From: Actinomadura chibensis NBRC 106107
Lineage (GTDB): Bacteria > Actinomycetota > Actinomycetes > Streptosporangiales > Streptosporangiaceae
Assembly (NCBI RefSeq): GCF_001552135.1
Contig: NZ_BCQP01000052.1
Span: 40,973 to 104,972 of the forward strand
DNA length: 64,000 nucleotides
Direction: 5' to 3'
Position 1 is the stretch's first letter. The number at the start of each line of letters is the position of its first letter. The position numbers and the translations under genes were made by a program. Under the pieces are notes generated by a model, which was given only the letters and a program-made list of their open reading frames with translations, made no database searches and had not been told where the DNA came from. This document shows, one piece after another, positions 1-8,541 of this stretch.

Positions 1-1188
1 CAGCCCCGCCTGCCGGACGGACTCGCGCGCGATCGGGATCCACCGCTGGGCGAGCGGGTTGTCCGGGAACTCCCGCACCACCATGTCGTCGATGAGGTCG
101 AGGTCGGCCTGCTCGCCGGACGTCGCGACCCACCGGAACGGGCCGAGCCCGCGGCAGAACAGCGGCCGGATGTAGCGTTCCACGAAGATCGGGATGCGGA
201 ACGCGTCCACGCCGTTCTCGGCGGCCTGCGCCCGCAGGTTGTTGCCGTACTCGAAGACGACCGAGCCCGCGTCCTGCCAGGCGAGCATGCACTCCACGTG
301 CGTCGCGATGGACGCGCGGGCGCGGCGGGCCAGCTCGTCCGGGTCGGTGTCGCGCAGGTCGGCGGCCTCGGACGGCGACATCCCGACCGGCACGTACCCG
401 TACCGCAGGTCGTGCGCGGCGGTCTGGTCGGTGACGACGTCCGGGACGACGCCGCGCTCGCGCAGCGCGGGCAGCACCTCGGCCGCGTTGCCGAGCAGCC
501 CGATCGAGGCGGGCCGCTTCGCGTCCATCGCCTCCCGCGCCCAGGCCAGGGCCTCGTCGAGGGACTCGGTGCCGCGCTCCAGGTAGCCGCTGTCGACGCG
601 GCGCTTGATCCGGTCGGCGTCGACCTCGACGCACAGCGCGACGCCGCCCGCCATCACGGTCGCGAGCGGCTGCGCGCCGCCCATGCCGCCGAGCCCGGCG
701 GTCACCATGAGGCGCCCGGCGAGGTCGCCGCCGAAGTGCTCGTCGGCGACGGCCACGAGCGTCTGGTACGTCCCCTGGACGATGCCCTGCGACCCGATGT
801 ACTGCCAGTCGCCCGCCGTGTACCCGCCCCACGCGATGAGGCCGCGCTTCTCCAGCTCGTAGAAGTGCTCGCTGGTGGCCCAGCGGCCGACCAGGTTGCT
901 GTTCGCCATCAGGACGAGCGGCGCCCGCGTCCCGGTCGGGAACACGCCGACCGGCTTGCCGGACTGGATGACGAGCGTCTCGTCCTCCTCCATCTCCGTC
1001 AGCGCCCGGACGATCTTCTCCAGCGCGGCGTGGTCGCGCGCGACCTTCGCGAGCCCGGCGTAGACGATCAGGTCGTCCGGACGCTCCGCGTGACTCAGCG
1101 TGTTCTCCAGCATCCGCAGCAGCGTCTCCTGCCGCGGGCCCCGGCAGCGCAGCCCCTGCTTACCGATCTCGGAGGTGGTGATGGCCAT
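1..1188 (-). CDS. hutU: urocanate hydratase (urocanase), 5' part; runs off the left edge
   Basis: Cytosolic NAD+-dependent enzyme converting urocanate to imidazolone propionate, step 2 of histidine breakdown. The 396 N-terminal residues are present out of roughly 550 usual for the family. Family blocks are clear: QSGKPVGVFPTGTRAPLV near residue 85, the stretch WGGYTAGDWQYIGSQG near 120-136, and the NAD-binding loop GLGGMGGAQ at 175-183. The active-site cysteine region lies beyond the window edge. The ATG at 1188 gives the expected N-terminus. A PadR regulator ends 52 bp upstream on the same strand. Identification is by family motifs; the truncation is only the window boundary, not a broken gene. 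Confidence 0.95.
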   Translation of the reverse strand, partial: MAITTSEIGKQGLRCRGPRQETLLRMLENTLSHAERPDDLIVYAGLAKVARDHAALEKIVRALTEMEEDETLVIQSGKPVGVFPTGTRAPLVLMANSNLVGRWATSEHFYELEKRGLIAWGGYTAGDWQYIGSQGIVQGTYQTLVAVADEHFGGDLAGRLMVTAGLGGMGGAQPLATVMAGGVALCVEVDADRIKRRVDSGYLERGTESLDEALAWAREAMDAKRPASIGLLGNAAEVLPALRERGVVPDVVTDQTAAHDLRYGYVPVGMSPSEAADLRDTDPDELARRARASIATHVECMLAWQDAGSVVFEYGNNLRAQAAENGVDAFRIPIFVERYIRPLFCRGLGPFRWVATSGEQADLDLIDDMVVREFPDNPLAQRWIPIARESVRQAGL

Positions 1189-1240
1189 GAAAGTCCCCTT
1201 CCCGTCCGCCGCGCGGACCGCCGTTCACGGGGTGCCTTGC

Positions 1241-1870
1241 TCAGCCCGGGTGACGCCCCGCACGGCCACCGGGTGGTTCGGACGTTTCGGCGGGGAGCGG
1301 CTCGTCGCCGGGCCGGGTGAGCCCGGCGCGGGCGAGGACGTCGCGCACGCCGTTGTCGCGGACGTCCCGCCAGAAGGACAGGCACGCCTCCTCGATCCGC
1401 ACGCCGAGGACCAGCGGGACGACCCGCTTCTCCAGGTCGGGGACGTCCGACAGCCGTTCCAGCGTCTTGTGGAACTCGGCCAGCCGGTCGCCGTGGCTGC
1501 GGATCTGCGACTCGGCCAGCCGCTGCACGGTCCCCTCGTCGCCGAGCTCGCTGAAGAACAGCTTGAGCTCGGCCTCGTTGCGGACCTGGAAGACCTCCGT
1601 GTCGGGGTCGTTCAGCCATTCGCGCAGCGCCTCGCGGCCGCGCTCGGTCAGCGAGTACGTGCGGCGGCGGCGCCCCTCGGTCTCGGCGGACTCGTCCAGC
1701 AGCCCGGCCTCGGCGAGCCGCCGCGGCTCGACGTAGAGCTGGCTGTGCGGGAAGGGCCAGAAATGGCCGATCGAGCGTTCTACCGCGCGTTCGAGCTGGT
1801 AGGACGAGCTCGGACCGCGCAGTCCGATCAGCCCCAGCACGAGATAGGAGCTGGACGAGAGGCGAACCAT
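1241..1870 (-). CDS. PadR-family transcriptional regulator
   Basis: 209-residue DNA-binding protein. Residues about 8-85 form the PadR winged helix (SYLVLGLIGLRG, then the wing with RRRTYSLTERGREALREWL). The rest is the helical Vir-like dimerisation tail. PadR proteins usually repress a neighbouring gene in response to phenolic or hydrophobic ligands. The gene lies between the ThDP enzyme and hutU on the same strand, so which of them it controls is unknown. The ATG at 1870 has no ribosome binding site, but a TACGAT -10-like hexamer ends 7 nt upstream, so a leaderless transcript is possible. The last 15 residues are Pro/Gly-rich and probably disordered. Confidence 0.85.
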   Translation of the reverse strand: MVRLSSSSYLVLGLIGLRGPSSSYQLERAVERSIGHFWPFPHSQLYVEPRRLAEAGLLDESAETEGRRRRTYSLTERGREALREWLNDPDTEVFQVRNEAELKLFFSELGDEGTVQRLAESQIRSHGDRLAEFHKTLERLSDVPDLEKRVVPLVLGVRIEEACLSFWRDVRDNGVRDVLARAGLTRPGDEPLPAETSEPPGGRAGRHPG

Positions 1871-1942
1871 ACTGCAGATCGTACCATCTATTCTGGACGG
1901 TGGGCGAGCCCGCCTCTCCCCGGCGTCGGGTCACGGCGGCGC

Positions 1943-3589
1943 TCAGCTCAGCAGGCGCTGGCGGCCCGCGCGCCGCTTCATCGGCGCGAGCGCGGTCAGG
2001 TCGACCTCGATCAGGTACGGCCCGGAGCCCTCGGCCGACCGGGCGAACGCGCGGTCGAAGCCGTCCGCCGACGCGACCTTCTCGCCGGGCACGCCCATCG
2101 CCGCCGCGAGCGCGACGAAGTCGGGGGTGTGCAGGTCGACGTCGTGCCGGTCGCCGCCGAAGGTGGCCTCCTGGACGTCGCGCAGCACGCCGTAACCGCC
2201 GTCGTTGAACACGCAGACGGTGACGGGCGCGTCCTCCTGCGCGAGGGTCGCGAGCTCGCCGATCGACAGCATGATGCCGCCGTCGCCGTGGATCACCACG
2301 GCGCGCTCCCCGGTCCCGACCGCCGCGCCGAGCGCGAGCGGCAGGCCCGGGCCGATCGCGGCGGACGCCGGGTGCAGCGACGTGCGCGGCGCGAGCACCG
2401 GCAGCAGCCGGTCGCCCCAGGCGTAGGCGGGGACCGTCGAGTCGCGGACGACCGCGCCCGCGCGCGGCAGGTGCCGCCTTATCGAGGCCATCACCGCGCG
2501 GTGGTCGGGGCCGAGCGTCTCCAGGGACGCGTCCCGCGCTTCGGCGGCGGCGCGCCGCGCGGACCGGCCCCACTCCGCGTCGGCCGCGCTCGTTGCGACC
2601 CGTTCGTCCAGGGCGCGGAGTGTTTCGCGGGCGTCGCCGTGCAGCGCGACGGCGGGCGGGTAGGTGCGGCCGAACACGCTCGCGTCGGCGTCGGCGTGGA
2701 TCAGCCGGTCGGTGAGGCGGAGCGTCCACGCGTCGGTCGTGTACATCTGGAACCGCGCGCCGACCGCGAGGACGACGTCGGCGCTCTCCACCGCCGCGCG
2801 CAGCGGCGGCGTCGTGACCAGCGCGCCGAGGCAGAGCGGATGGTCCTCGGGCAGCGCGCCGCGGCCCTGGACGGACGTCACCACCGGGATCTCCAGCCGC
2901 TCGACCAGGCGGCGCAGCTCCGGCCAGGCGCCCGCGCTCAGCACGCCGCCGCCCGCCCAGATCAGCGGGCGGCGCGCGGCCGCGAGCAGGTCGGCCGCCG
3001 CGCGCAGCCGGTCCTCGGGCGGCGCGCCCGGCACGTGCGGCGCGGGCTCCGGGACGGTCAGCGCGTCCGGCACCTCCGCGTACTGGAGGTTCACCGGAAT
3101 CTCCACGGCGGTCGGGCGCGGCCATCCGGCGCCCGCCGCGCGTCCGGCCGCGACGACCGCGTCGCCGACGTCCTCGGCGCGGCGCACCGACCACGTCTCG
3201 CGGGTCAACGTGCGCAACATCGCCTGCTGCTGGTCGGCCTCGTGGAGGTAGCCCTTGGAGCGTCCCTGGTAGCCCGACTCGATCTGGCCGGTGATCAGCA
3301 GGACGCGGGAGCCCGCGAACTGCGCCTCGAACAGGCCGCCCATCGTGTTCGCCGTGCCGGGGCCGGTCGAGGCGAGCGCGACGCCGAGCCGTCCGGTGAC
3401 GCGGGCGTACCCGTCGGCCGCGTGCACCGCCGCCTGCTCGTGCCGGACGGCCACGAACCGCACCCCGCCCCGCCGCCGGACCGCGTCCAGGATCGGCAGG
3501 TTGTGGACGCTCGCCACCCCGAACACGACCTCCGCGCCGAGCGCCGCCAGCGCCTCCGCGACCAGGTCGCCGCCGGTGCGGGCGCTCAC
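1943..3589 (-). CDS. thiamine diphosphate-dependent enzyme (acetolactate synthase / decarboxylase superfamily)
   Basis: 548-residue ThDP enzyme with the usual three domains: PYR domain with the cofactor-activating Glu51 (VRHEQAA), a central Rossmann-like domain, and a PP domain with GDGG at 435-438 followed by ND near 462, which binds Mg-ThDP. The GTG start at 3589 overlaps the stop of the aldehyde dehydrogenase by 4 nt (GTGA), implying translational coupling. Paired with an aldehyde dehydrogenase, a 2-oxo-acid decarboxylase making an aldehyde is a reasonable inference (benzoylformate decarboxylase-like). A carboligase or acetolactate-synthase-like role cannot be excluded; no small regulatory subunit gene is next to it. 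Confidence 0.85.
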   Translation of the reverse strand: MSARTGGDLVAEALAALGAEVVFGVASVHNLPILDAVRRRGGVRFVAVRHEQAAVHAADGYARVTGRLGVALASTGPGTANTMGGLFEAQFAGSRVLLITGQIESGYQGRSKGYLHEADQQQAMLRTLTRETWSVRRAEDVGDAVVAAGRAAGAGWPRPTAVEIPVNLQYAEVPDALTVPEPAPHVPGAPPEDRLRAAADLLAAARRPLIWAGGGVLSAGAWPELRRLVERLEIPVVTSVQGRGALPEDHPLCLGALVTTPPLRAAVESADVVLAVGARFQMYTTDAWTLRLTDRLIHADADASVFGRTYPPAVALHGDARETLRALDERVATSAADAEWGRSARRAAAEARDASLETLGPDHRAVMASIRRHLPRAGAVVRDSTVPAYAWGDRLLPVLAPRTSLHPASAAIGPGLPLALGAAVGTGERAVVIHGDGGIMLSIGELATLAQEDAPVTVCVFNDGGYGVLRDVQEATFGGDRHDVDLHTPDFVALAAAMGVPGEKVASADGFDRAFARSAEGSGPYLIEVDLTALAPMKRRAGRQRLLS

Positions 3590-5019
3590 TTTCCGCTCCC
3601 CGCCGGGCGCTGGATCGCCTTCAGCTCGGTGAACTGCGCGATCCCGTACGCGCCCAGCTCCCGGCCGTAGCCCGACTGCTTGTAGCCGCCGAACGGCGCC
3701 ATGCCGTCGAACGGGGCGCCGTTGATCTGGATGCTGCCCGCCTCCATCCGCGCCGCGAACCGGAGGGCGTGCTCGTCGTCCGCGCCCCACACCGCCCCGG
3801 CCAGCCCGTACTGGGTGCCGTTGGCGATCGCGACGGCCTCGTCCTCGTCCACGTAGGGGATCACGGCCAGGATCGGGCCGAACACCTCCTGCTGGGCGAG
3901 CGCGATGCGCGGATCGGTGACGACGAAGGCGGCGGGGGACGCGAAGTACCCGGTCTGCGGCAGGTCGGAGTCGGGGTGGGACCAGATCGTCCGGGCGCCG
4001 TCGACGAGGGCGCGCTCGACGTGCTCGGTCACCCGGTGCCGCTGGTTCGCGCTCGCGAGCGGGCCGACGTCGGCGTCCGGGTCGTCGGAGAGCCCCACCC
4101 GGTACTTCGCCATCGCCGCCGCGACCAGCTCCTCCGCCTCCGGCAGCGACTGGAACGGGACGAGCAGCCGCGACAGCGCCGTGCACGTCTGCCCGCTGTT
4201 GATCAGGACGGTCCGCACGCTCTTCTCGACCGCCCCGGCGAGGTCGCCGCCGGGCAGCGCCACGGCGGCGGACTTGCCGCCGAGCTCCAGCGTCACCCGC
4301 TTGACGGACTCGGCCGCGACCTCGGCGACCCGGCGTCCCGCGCGGGTCGAGCCGGTCAGCGACACCATCGACGTGCCGGGGTGCCGGGCGAGGTACTCGC
4401 CGACGTGCATCCCGTTGCCGAAGACCAGGTTGAACGCGCCGGGCGGGGCGCCCGCCGCCGCCATCGCCTCGGCGAGGACGAACGCGTCCAGCGGCGCGAC
4501 CTCGCTCGGCTTCAGCACCACCGGGCAGCCCGCGGCGAGCGCCGGGCCGATCTTCGCGGCGGTCTGCAGCAGCGGGAAGTTCCACGGCGTCATCGCGGCG
4601 ACCACGCCGACCGGCTCGCGCAGCACCGTCGAGCCGCCGGTCTCCACCGCGAACTCGACGTCGGCGACGGCCCGCGCGGTGTTGCGGAACGTTCCGATCG
4701 CGGTCCGCACCTGGTAGTCGGGGGCGTGCTTGCGCGGCATCCCCATCTCGCTGGAGATCAGCTCCGCGAGCCCGCCGAGCCGGGCCTCGATCTCGTCGGC
4801 GACCCGGTCCAGCAGCGCGGCCCGCTCACCGGGCGGCATGCCGCGCAGCACCGTCCGGGCCCGGGACGCCGCCGCCACCGCCCGGTCCATGTCCGCGGTC
4901 GACGACTCGCGGACCGTGGCGACGCACTGCCCGGTGGAGGGATCGATGACGGCGATGACGTCCTCGCCATTGCTCTCGACCCATTCTCCGTCGATGTATG
5001 TGTCCGCACGGTGGTCCAT
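3586..5019 (-). CDS. NAD(P)+-dependent aldehyde dehydrogenase
   Basis: 477-residue cytosolic ALDH-superfamily enzyme oxidising an aldehyde to its acid. Key residues are visible: Asn147 in TPWNF, general base Glu245 in LELGGKS and catalytic Cys279 in SGQTCTA. Length is typical. The ATG at 5019 is preceded by GGAG with 4-nt spacing and gives the usual N-terminus (YIDGEWV); an in-frame extension to 5124 has no support. It is the first gene of a two-gene unit with the overlapping ThDP enzyme, suggesting that the aldehyde comes from that enzyme. Substrate is not predictable from sequence. Confidence 0.93.
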   Translation of the reverse strand: MDHRADTYIDGEWVESNGEDVIAVIDPSTGQCVATVRESSTADMDRAVAAASRARTVLRGMPPGERAALLDRVADEIEARLGGLAELISSEMGMPRKHAPDYQVRTAIGTFRNTARAVADVEFAVETGGSTVLREPVGVVAAMTPWNFPLLQTAAKIGPALAAGCPVVLKPSEVAPLDAFVLAEAMAAAGAPPGAFNLVFGNGMHVGEYLARHPGTSMVSLTGSTRAGRRVAEVAAESVKRVTLELGGKSAAVALPGGDLAGAVEKSVRTVLINSGQTCTALSRLLVPFQSLPEAEELVAAAMAKYRVGLSDDPDADVGPLASANQRHRVTEHVERALVDGARTIWSHPDSDLPQTGYFASPAAFVVTDPRIALAQQEVFGPILAVIPYVDEDEAVAIANGTQYGLAGAVWGADDEHALRFAARMEAGSIQINGAPFDGMAPFGGYKQSGYGRELGAYGIAQFTELKAIQRPAGSGK

Positions 5020-5159
5020 GTCGCTCCGCTCACCAGTCCTGCGCGATCCAGTTCTGCGCGATCGGTCGAAGCCTAGAATCATCCACCGCGAAACCGTTGA
5101 GCCCGGACCACCAAAGAAATCCACCGGGCATTATGTTCGGGACACAGCGCCCCGGAAGG

Positions 5160-6419
5160 TCAGGCGAACAGGCGGGCCCGCAGATCGGTCCGCGCCTCTT
5201 CCCGGTCGCGCCGCATCTGGACCGCGTCGAACGCCATCAGCGCGACATTCAGATCCCCGATGTCGGTGATGCGGCGCATATCCCGTCCGGTCAGCGTGGC
5301 GATCTGGCGCAGCCGATAGGCGACCGTGTTCGGATGGACGACGAGTTCTTCGGCCGTCCGCTGCAACGCCATATCGCAGGCGATGTAGACGCGGAGCGTG
5401 TCGAGCAGGTGCGGTTTCTCGACGAGCTGCCCGATGCGCGTCTCGATGAGCCGCTTGGACACCCACCGGTTGTGCGCGAGCAGGACTTCGAGGATCACGT
5501 CGGTGCACTGCGTGACCTGGCCGCGCTGGTCGCGGTAGATGCTGATCTCCAGCGCGGACAGCGCCTGCCGGCAGCTGTGCCCGGCGGCCGACAGCGTCGC
5601 GCCCGGCTCGCCCGCCGACACGAACAGCGACCGGCCCGGCTCGCCTTCGAGCATGTCGCCCAGCAGGGGCACCAGGCCGGGGCCCGGACGGTCGGTCGGC
5701 ACCAGTGCCAGCAGCACGCCGCGCCGCTCGCGGATAAGGATCTCGCGGCGCGGGTCGTGCTTCCACAGCGCCTCCATGACCCGGCGGCGGACCCGCATCC
5801 ACTGCTGCGCCGTCGGCACCGGATCGTGGTAGGCGGCGACCGCGCGGAACGGCTGGTGCGGGTTGATGTTGAGCATCCTGGCCTGGTCGTTGACCGTGCT
5901 CGCGTCGACCGCCGGGCCCGCGATCAGGCAGCTCAGCAGGTCGGTGCTGACCCGCGCCTGCCAGCCCGCCAGCTCGTTGTAGGTGCTGGTGAACGCCTCC
6001 AGCTCGTGCGTGCAGAGCACGTCGAACAGCTCGCCGAGCCGTCCGAGGACGACGCGGATCTCGTCCATGCCGGACTCGGTGTGCGCCAGCACGTGGTCGG
6101 TCAGGACGCGCTCCAGCAGCCGCAGCCACTCGACCGCCTCGGCCACCGACCGGCCCTGCAGCGCGACCCGCGCGCCGCGGCCCGGCGGCAGCTCGGGCAC
6201 CGCGCCGTTCCCGGCGAGCCCGTCGCCGCACAGCTCGATCACCCGCACCGCCATCTCGAACGCCTCGACGGGCGCCTGGCGGTCCACGGTGCCGGTTTCG
6301 GTCGTGCTCACGTACTGCCGGACGAACTCGTTCGCGATGGCGGTGGACGCCGACCTCAGATCGCGGGCAACGGCCGACAGGTGGTCGGCGAGCGCCGCGG
6401 ACGTGTCGGATGATGCCAT
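5160..6419 (-). CDS. PucR/CdaR-type transcriptional regulator
   Basis: About 419 residues. The C-terminal 70 residues carry the PucR-type helix-turn-helix (TLRVYIACDMALQRTAEELVVHPNTVAYRLRQI split over about 345-395). The N-terminal and middle parts match the GGDEF-like/RsbRD-like sensory region of this family. Such regulators usually activate catabolic operons. The ATG at 6419 has GGAAGG 5 nt upstream; a GTG at 6425 is a poorer alternative. It is transcribed away from the polyamine-type ABC/acyl-CoA operon across a 353-bp gap with a nested palindrome, so it is the best candidate regulator of that operon; it also lies upstream of the aldehyde dehydrogenase pair. Confidence 0.88.
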   Translation of the reverse strand: MASSDTSAALADHLSAVARDLRSASTAIANEFVRQYVSTTETGTVDRQAPVEAFEMAVRVIELCGDGLAGNGAVPELPPGRGARVALQGRSVAEAVEWLRLLERVLTDHVLAHTESGMDEIRVVLGRLGELFDVLCTHELEAFTSTYNELAGWQARVSTDLLSCLIAGPAVDASTVNDQARMLNINPHQPFRAVAAYHDPVPTAQQWMRVRRRVMEALWKHDPRREILIRERRGVLLALVPTDRPGPGLVPLLGDMLEGEPGRSLFVSAGEPGATLSAAGHSCRQALSALEISIYRDQRGQVTQCTDVILEVLLAHNRWVSKRLIETRIGQLVEKPHLLDTLRVYIACDMALQRTAEELVVHPNTVAYRLRQIATLTGRDMRRITDIGDLNVALMAFDAVQMRRDREEARTDLRARLFA

Positions 6420-6522
6420 GATCACCTTCCCCGGACCGGGGTCGGGGAGACACGCGTCACGCTCCCGACCCAGGTCCGTGGAGGTGTATCACGCTATTTC
6501 GGCCCACGTCAACGGCGTGATG

Positions 6523-6558
6523 CCCCGCCCCGGACCCCGCCCCGGGCCCCGCCCCGGC
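6523..6558. repeat. three tandem copies of a 12-bp GC element
   Basis: Three head-to-tail copies of CCCCGCCCCGGN differ only in the last base (A, G, C). They lie in the divergent intergenic region, 104 bp upstream of the PucR gene start. They are pure GC and could be slipped-strand expansion or a regulatory spacer; no function is shown. Confidence 0.7.
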
Positions 6559-6601
6559 CAGGCAAGCGGTAGTTCGGCGGGCCCTTCGCGGGCGTCCGAT
6601 T

Positions 6602-6638
6602 CCTGGGCAACTGTGTGCCCCACACAGGCACCCCCAGG
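6602..6638. promoter_or_regulatory. nested palindrome, candidate operator for the ABC/acyl-CoA operon
   Basis: An inner perfect inverted repeat CTGTGTG-CCC-CACACAG (6611-6627) sits inside an outer pair CCTGGG (6602-6607) / CCCAGG (6633-6638). It lies in the PucR/ABC-transporter divergent gap, about 135 bp before the first permease gene. A regulator binding site is inferred; PucR is the nearest candidate. The rest of the 6420-6772 gap holds only the GC repeat and no credible gene. Confidence 0.5.
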
Positions 6639-6772
6639 GACTTTTGTGACTCCGCCCTCATGACATATGGCGGACCGTAAACGTTCACTGTGTCGACAAC
6701 GGCACGGGCCGCGACGGCCCGGCACGGCGACCCGCCCTTCGAGGGCGCCCCGGACCGGAGGGACGGTGAATC

Positions 6773-7666
6773 GTGACGGCGCAGACCTCGGCGACGCGTC
6801 CGCCACCCGCCGCTGACGCCCGCCCGCCGGCGGCGCGGCGGCGGGCCTGGCGGCCGGGATTCGTCACCGCGGCGCTCGGCCTGCCGGTCGCGTTCATGGC
6901 GATCGTCTACGCCTATCCGGTCGGCGCGATGCTGCTGAAAAGCGTCACCGAGCCGACTGCGGGATTCGGGAATTTCACCGAGGCGGCGACCGACCGCACG
7001 ATGTGGCACGTCCTCTGGATCACCGTCCGGATGTCCGCCGAAGTCGCGGTGCTGACCGTTCTGCTCGGCTTTCCGGTGGCGTATTTCCTCGCCCGGACGT
7101 CGAAACGCAAAGCGCGATTCCTCGTGCTCCTCGTCGTCATCCCGTTCTGGACGAGCATTCTCGTGCGCTCGTTCGCGTGGATCGTCCTGCTCGGCGACAA
7201 CGGCCTGGTGACGAAGATCCTTGAACCGCTGACCGGTGACGGGCAGGGCATGCTCTACAGCGAGAGCGCCGTGATCATCGCGATGACGCACATTCTGCTG
7301 CCGTTCCCCATTCTCATCATCAAGGGGACGCTGGACCAGATCGACGCCTCGCTGCCGCGTGCCGCGCGGTCCCTCGGCGCCGGGCCGGTCCGCGCGTTCG
7401 CGCACGTGTACCTGCCGCTGGCCGTCCCGGCGATCGTGAGCAGCGGGATGCTGGTGTTCGTCATCGCGCTCGGCTTCTACGTGACGCCCGCGCTGGTCGG
7501 CGGGCCGAAGCAGAGCACGATCGCGGTCGTGATCGCCGAGGCCGTCCAGGTGAACTTCGACTGGGGGATGGCGGCGACGCTCGCGACCCTGCTCCTGATC
7601 CTGGCCACCGCGCTCACCATGATCGTGCGGCGGCTCACCAAGGTGAAGGGGCTGGTGACGCTGTGA
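6773..7666 (+). CDS. ABC transporter permease, spermidine/putrescine (PotB) type
   Basis: 297-residue inner-membrane permease with six predicted transmembrane segments. The binding-protein-dependent EAA-type loop is seen in LDQIDASLPRAARSLGAGPVRAFAHVY (in parts, near residues 180-210). The N-terminal 30 residues are a basic Pro/Ala-rich cytoplasmic tail. GTG start at 6773 follows GGAGGG. Its stop overlaps the next permease start by 4 nt. With the next two genes and the binding protein at 14042 it forms a PotABCD-like importer; members of this family also carry opines, amino-acid derivatives and other small organics, so polyamine as substrate is not assured. Confidence 0.9.
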   Translation: MTAQTSATRPPPAADARPPAARRRAWRPGFVTAALGLPVAFMAIVYAYPVGAMLLKSVTEPTAGFGNFTEAATDRTMWHVLWITVRMSAEVAVLTVLLGFPVAYFLARTSKRKARFLVLLVVIPFWTSILVRSFAWIVLLGDNGLVTKILEPLTGDGQGMLYSESAVIIAMTHILLPFPILIIKGTLDQIDASLPRAARSLGAGPVRAFAHVYLPLAVPAIVSSGMLVFVIALGFYVTPALVGGPKQSTIAVVIAEAVQVNFDWGMAATLATLLLILATALTMIVRRLTKVKGLVTL

Positions 7667-8541
7667 CCGCCGACCTCGGCGCCGTCCCGGCACGGCCGAA
7701 GCCCCCGGCCGGGAAGCGGCGCGGGAAGCGGAGCCCCGCGACCAAGGCGGAACGCGCGCTCGGCTGGGCGCTGCGCGGCCTGGTCGCGCTGATCCTCGCC
7801 TTCCTGGTGATCCCGATCCTGATCGTCGTCCTGGAGTCCTTCAACAGCGTCGACTACCTGTCGTTCCCGCTGGAGGGCTGGTCGCTGACCCACTACCGGC
7901 AGTTCTTCGCCGACTCCGCGTGGGTGGACGCGACGCTGCTCAGCGCGCGGATCGCGCTGCTCGCGGCGGCGATCGCGACCGTCGTCGGGACGGCGGCGGC
8001 CTGGGGCCTCGCCCGCAGCCCGGCGCGCGGCAAGGGCGTCGTGTTCGCGCTGATGTACTCGCCGCTGGTCATCCCGATCATCGTGCTGGCGATGAGCTAC
8101 TACTTCACGTTCGCCGACTTCCGCGTGATCGGGCAGTGGCAGGTGATCGCGGTCGCGTACTCGGTGATGGGCGTCCCGTACGTCCTCGTGGCGGTGTCGA
8201 GCGCGCTCCAGCAGTTCGACTCCGAGCTGGAGAACGCGGCGCGGACGCTCGGCGCCTCGCTGCCGCGCACCCTGCTGCGGATCACGCTGCCGTCGCTGAC
8301 GTCGGCCATCTCCGCGGGCGCGCTGTTCGCGTTCGTGATCGCCTTCGACGAGGCGGTGATCATCCTCTTCGTGTCCGGCACCGGTTCGGTCACGCTGCCG
8401 CGCAAGCTGTGGGACAGCGTGCGCTACGACCTCACGCCCACGCTCGCGGTCGCCGGGACGATCCTCATCGCCGTCTGCGTCGGGCTGTTCCTCCTGTCCG
8501 AGTTGATCAAGATCCTCCGTGAACGGCGGGAGCGCCGATGA
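7663..8541 (+). CDS. ABC transporter permease, spermidine/putrescine (PotC) type
   Basis: 292-residue integral membrane permease, partner of the upstream PotB-like protein. It has a basic N-terminal tail (KRRGKRSPATKAERALG) and then six hydrophobic segments. The cytoplasmic coupling loop is visible around ELENAARTLGASLPRTLLRITLP. GTG start overlaps the previous stop by 4 nt, and its own stop overlaps the ATPase start by 4 nt, so the three are translationally coupled. Confidence 0.9.
   Translation: MTADLGAVPARPKPPAGKRRGKRSPATKAERALGWALRGLVALILAFLVIPILIVVLESFNSVDYLSFPLEGWSLTHYRQFFADSAWVDATLLSARIALLAAAIATVVGTAAAWGLARSPARGKGVVFALMYSPLVIPIIVLAMSYYFTFADFRVIGQWQVIAVAYSVMGVPYVLVAVSSALQQFDSELENAARTLGASLPRTLLRITLPSLTSAISAGALFAFVIAFDEAVIILFVSGTGSVTLPRKLWDSVRYDLTPTLAVAGTILIAVCVGLFLLSELIKILRERRERR

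Noticed and set aside
1..1188. Urocanate hydratase considered as a broken gene
   Set aside because: The frame is intact to the window edge; the missing C-terminus is only the boundary.
1100..3670. An 856-codon open frame on the plus strand across the PadR and ThDP genes
   Set aside because: Arg/Gly/Pro/Ala-rich shadow composition with no domain. The minus-strand genes have clear family motifs. Such long antisense frames are normal in DNA with over 70% GC.
6523..6558. Tandem 12-bp repeats considered as a CRISPR-like array
   Set aside because: The units are contiguous with no unique spacers, and no cas genes are present.
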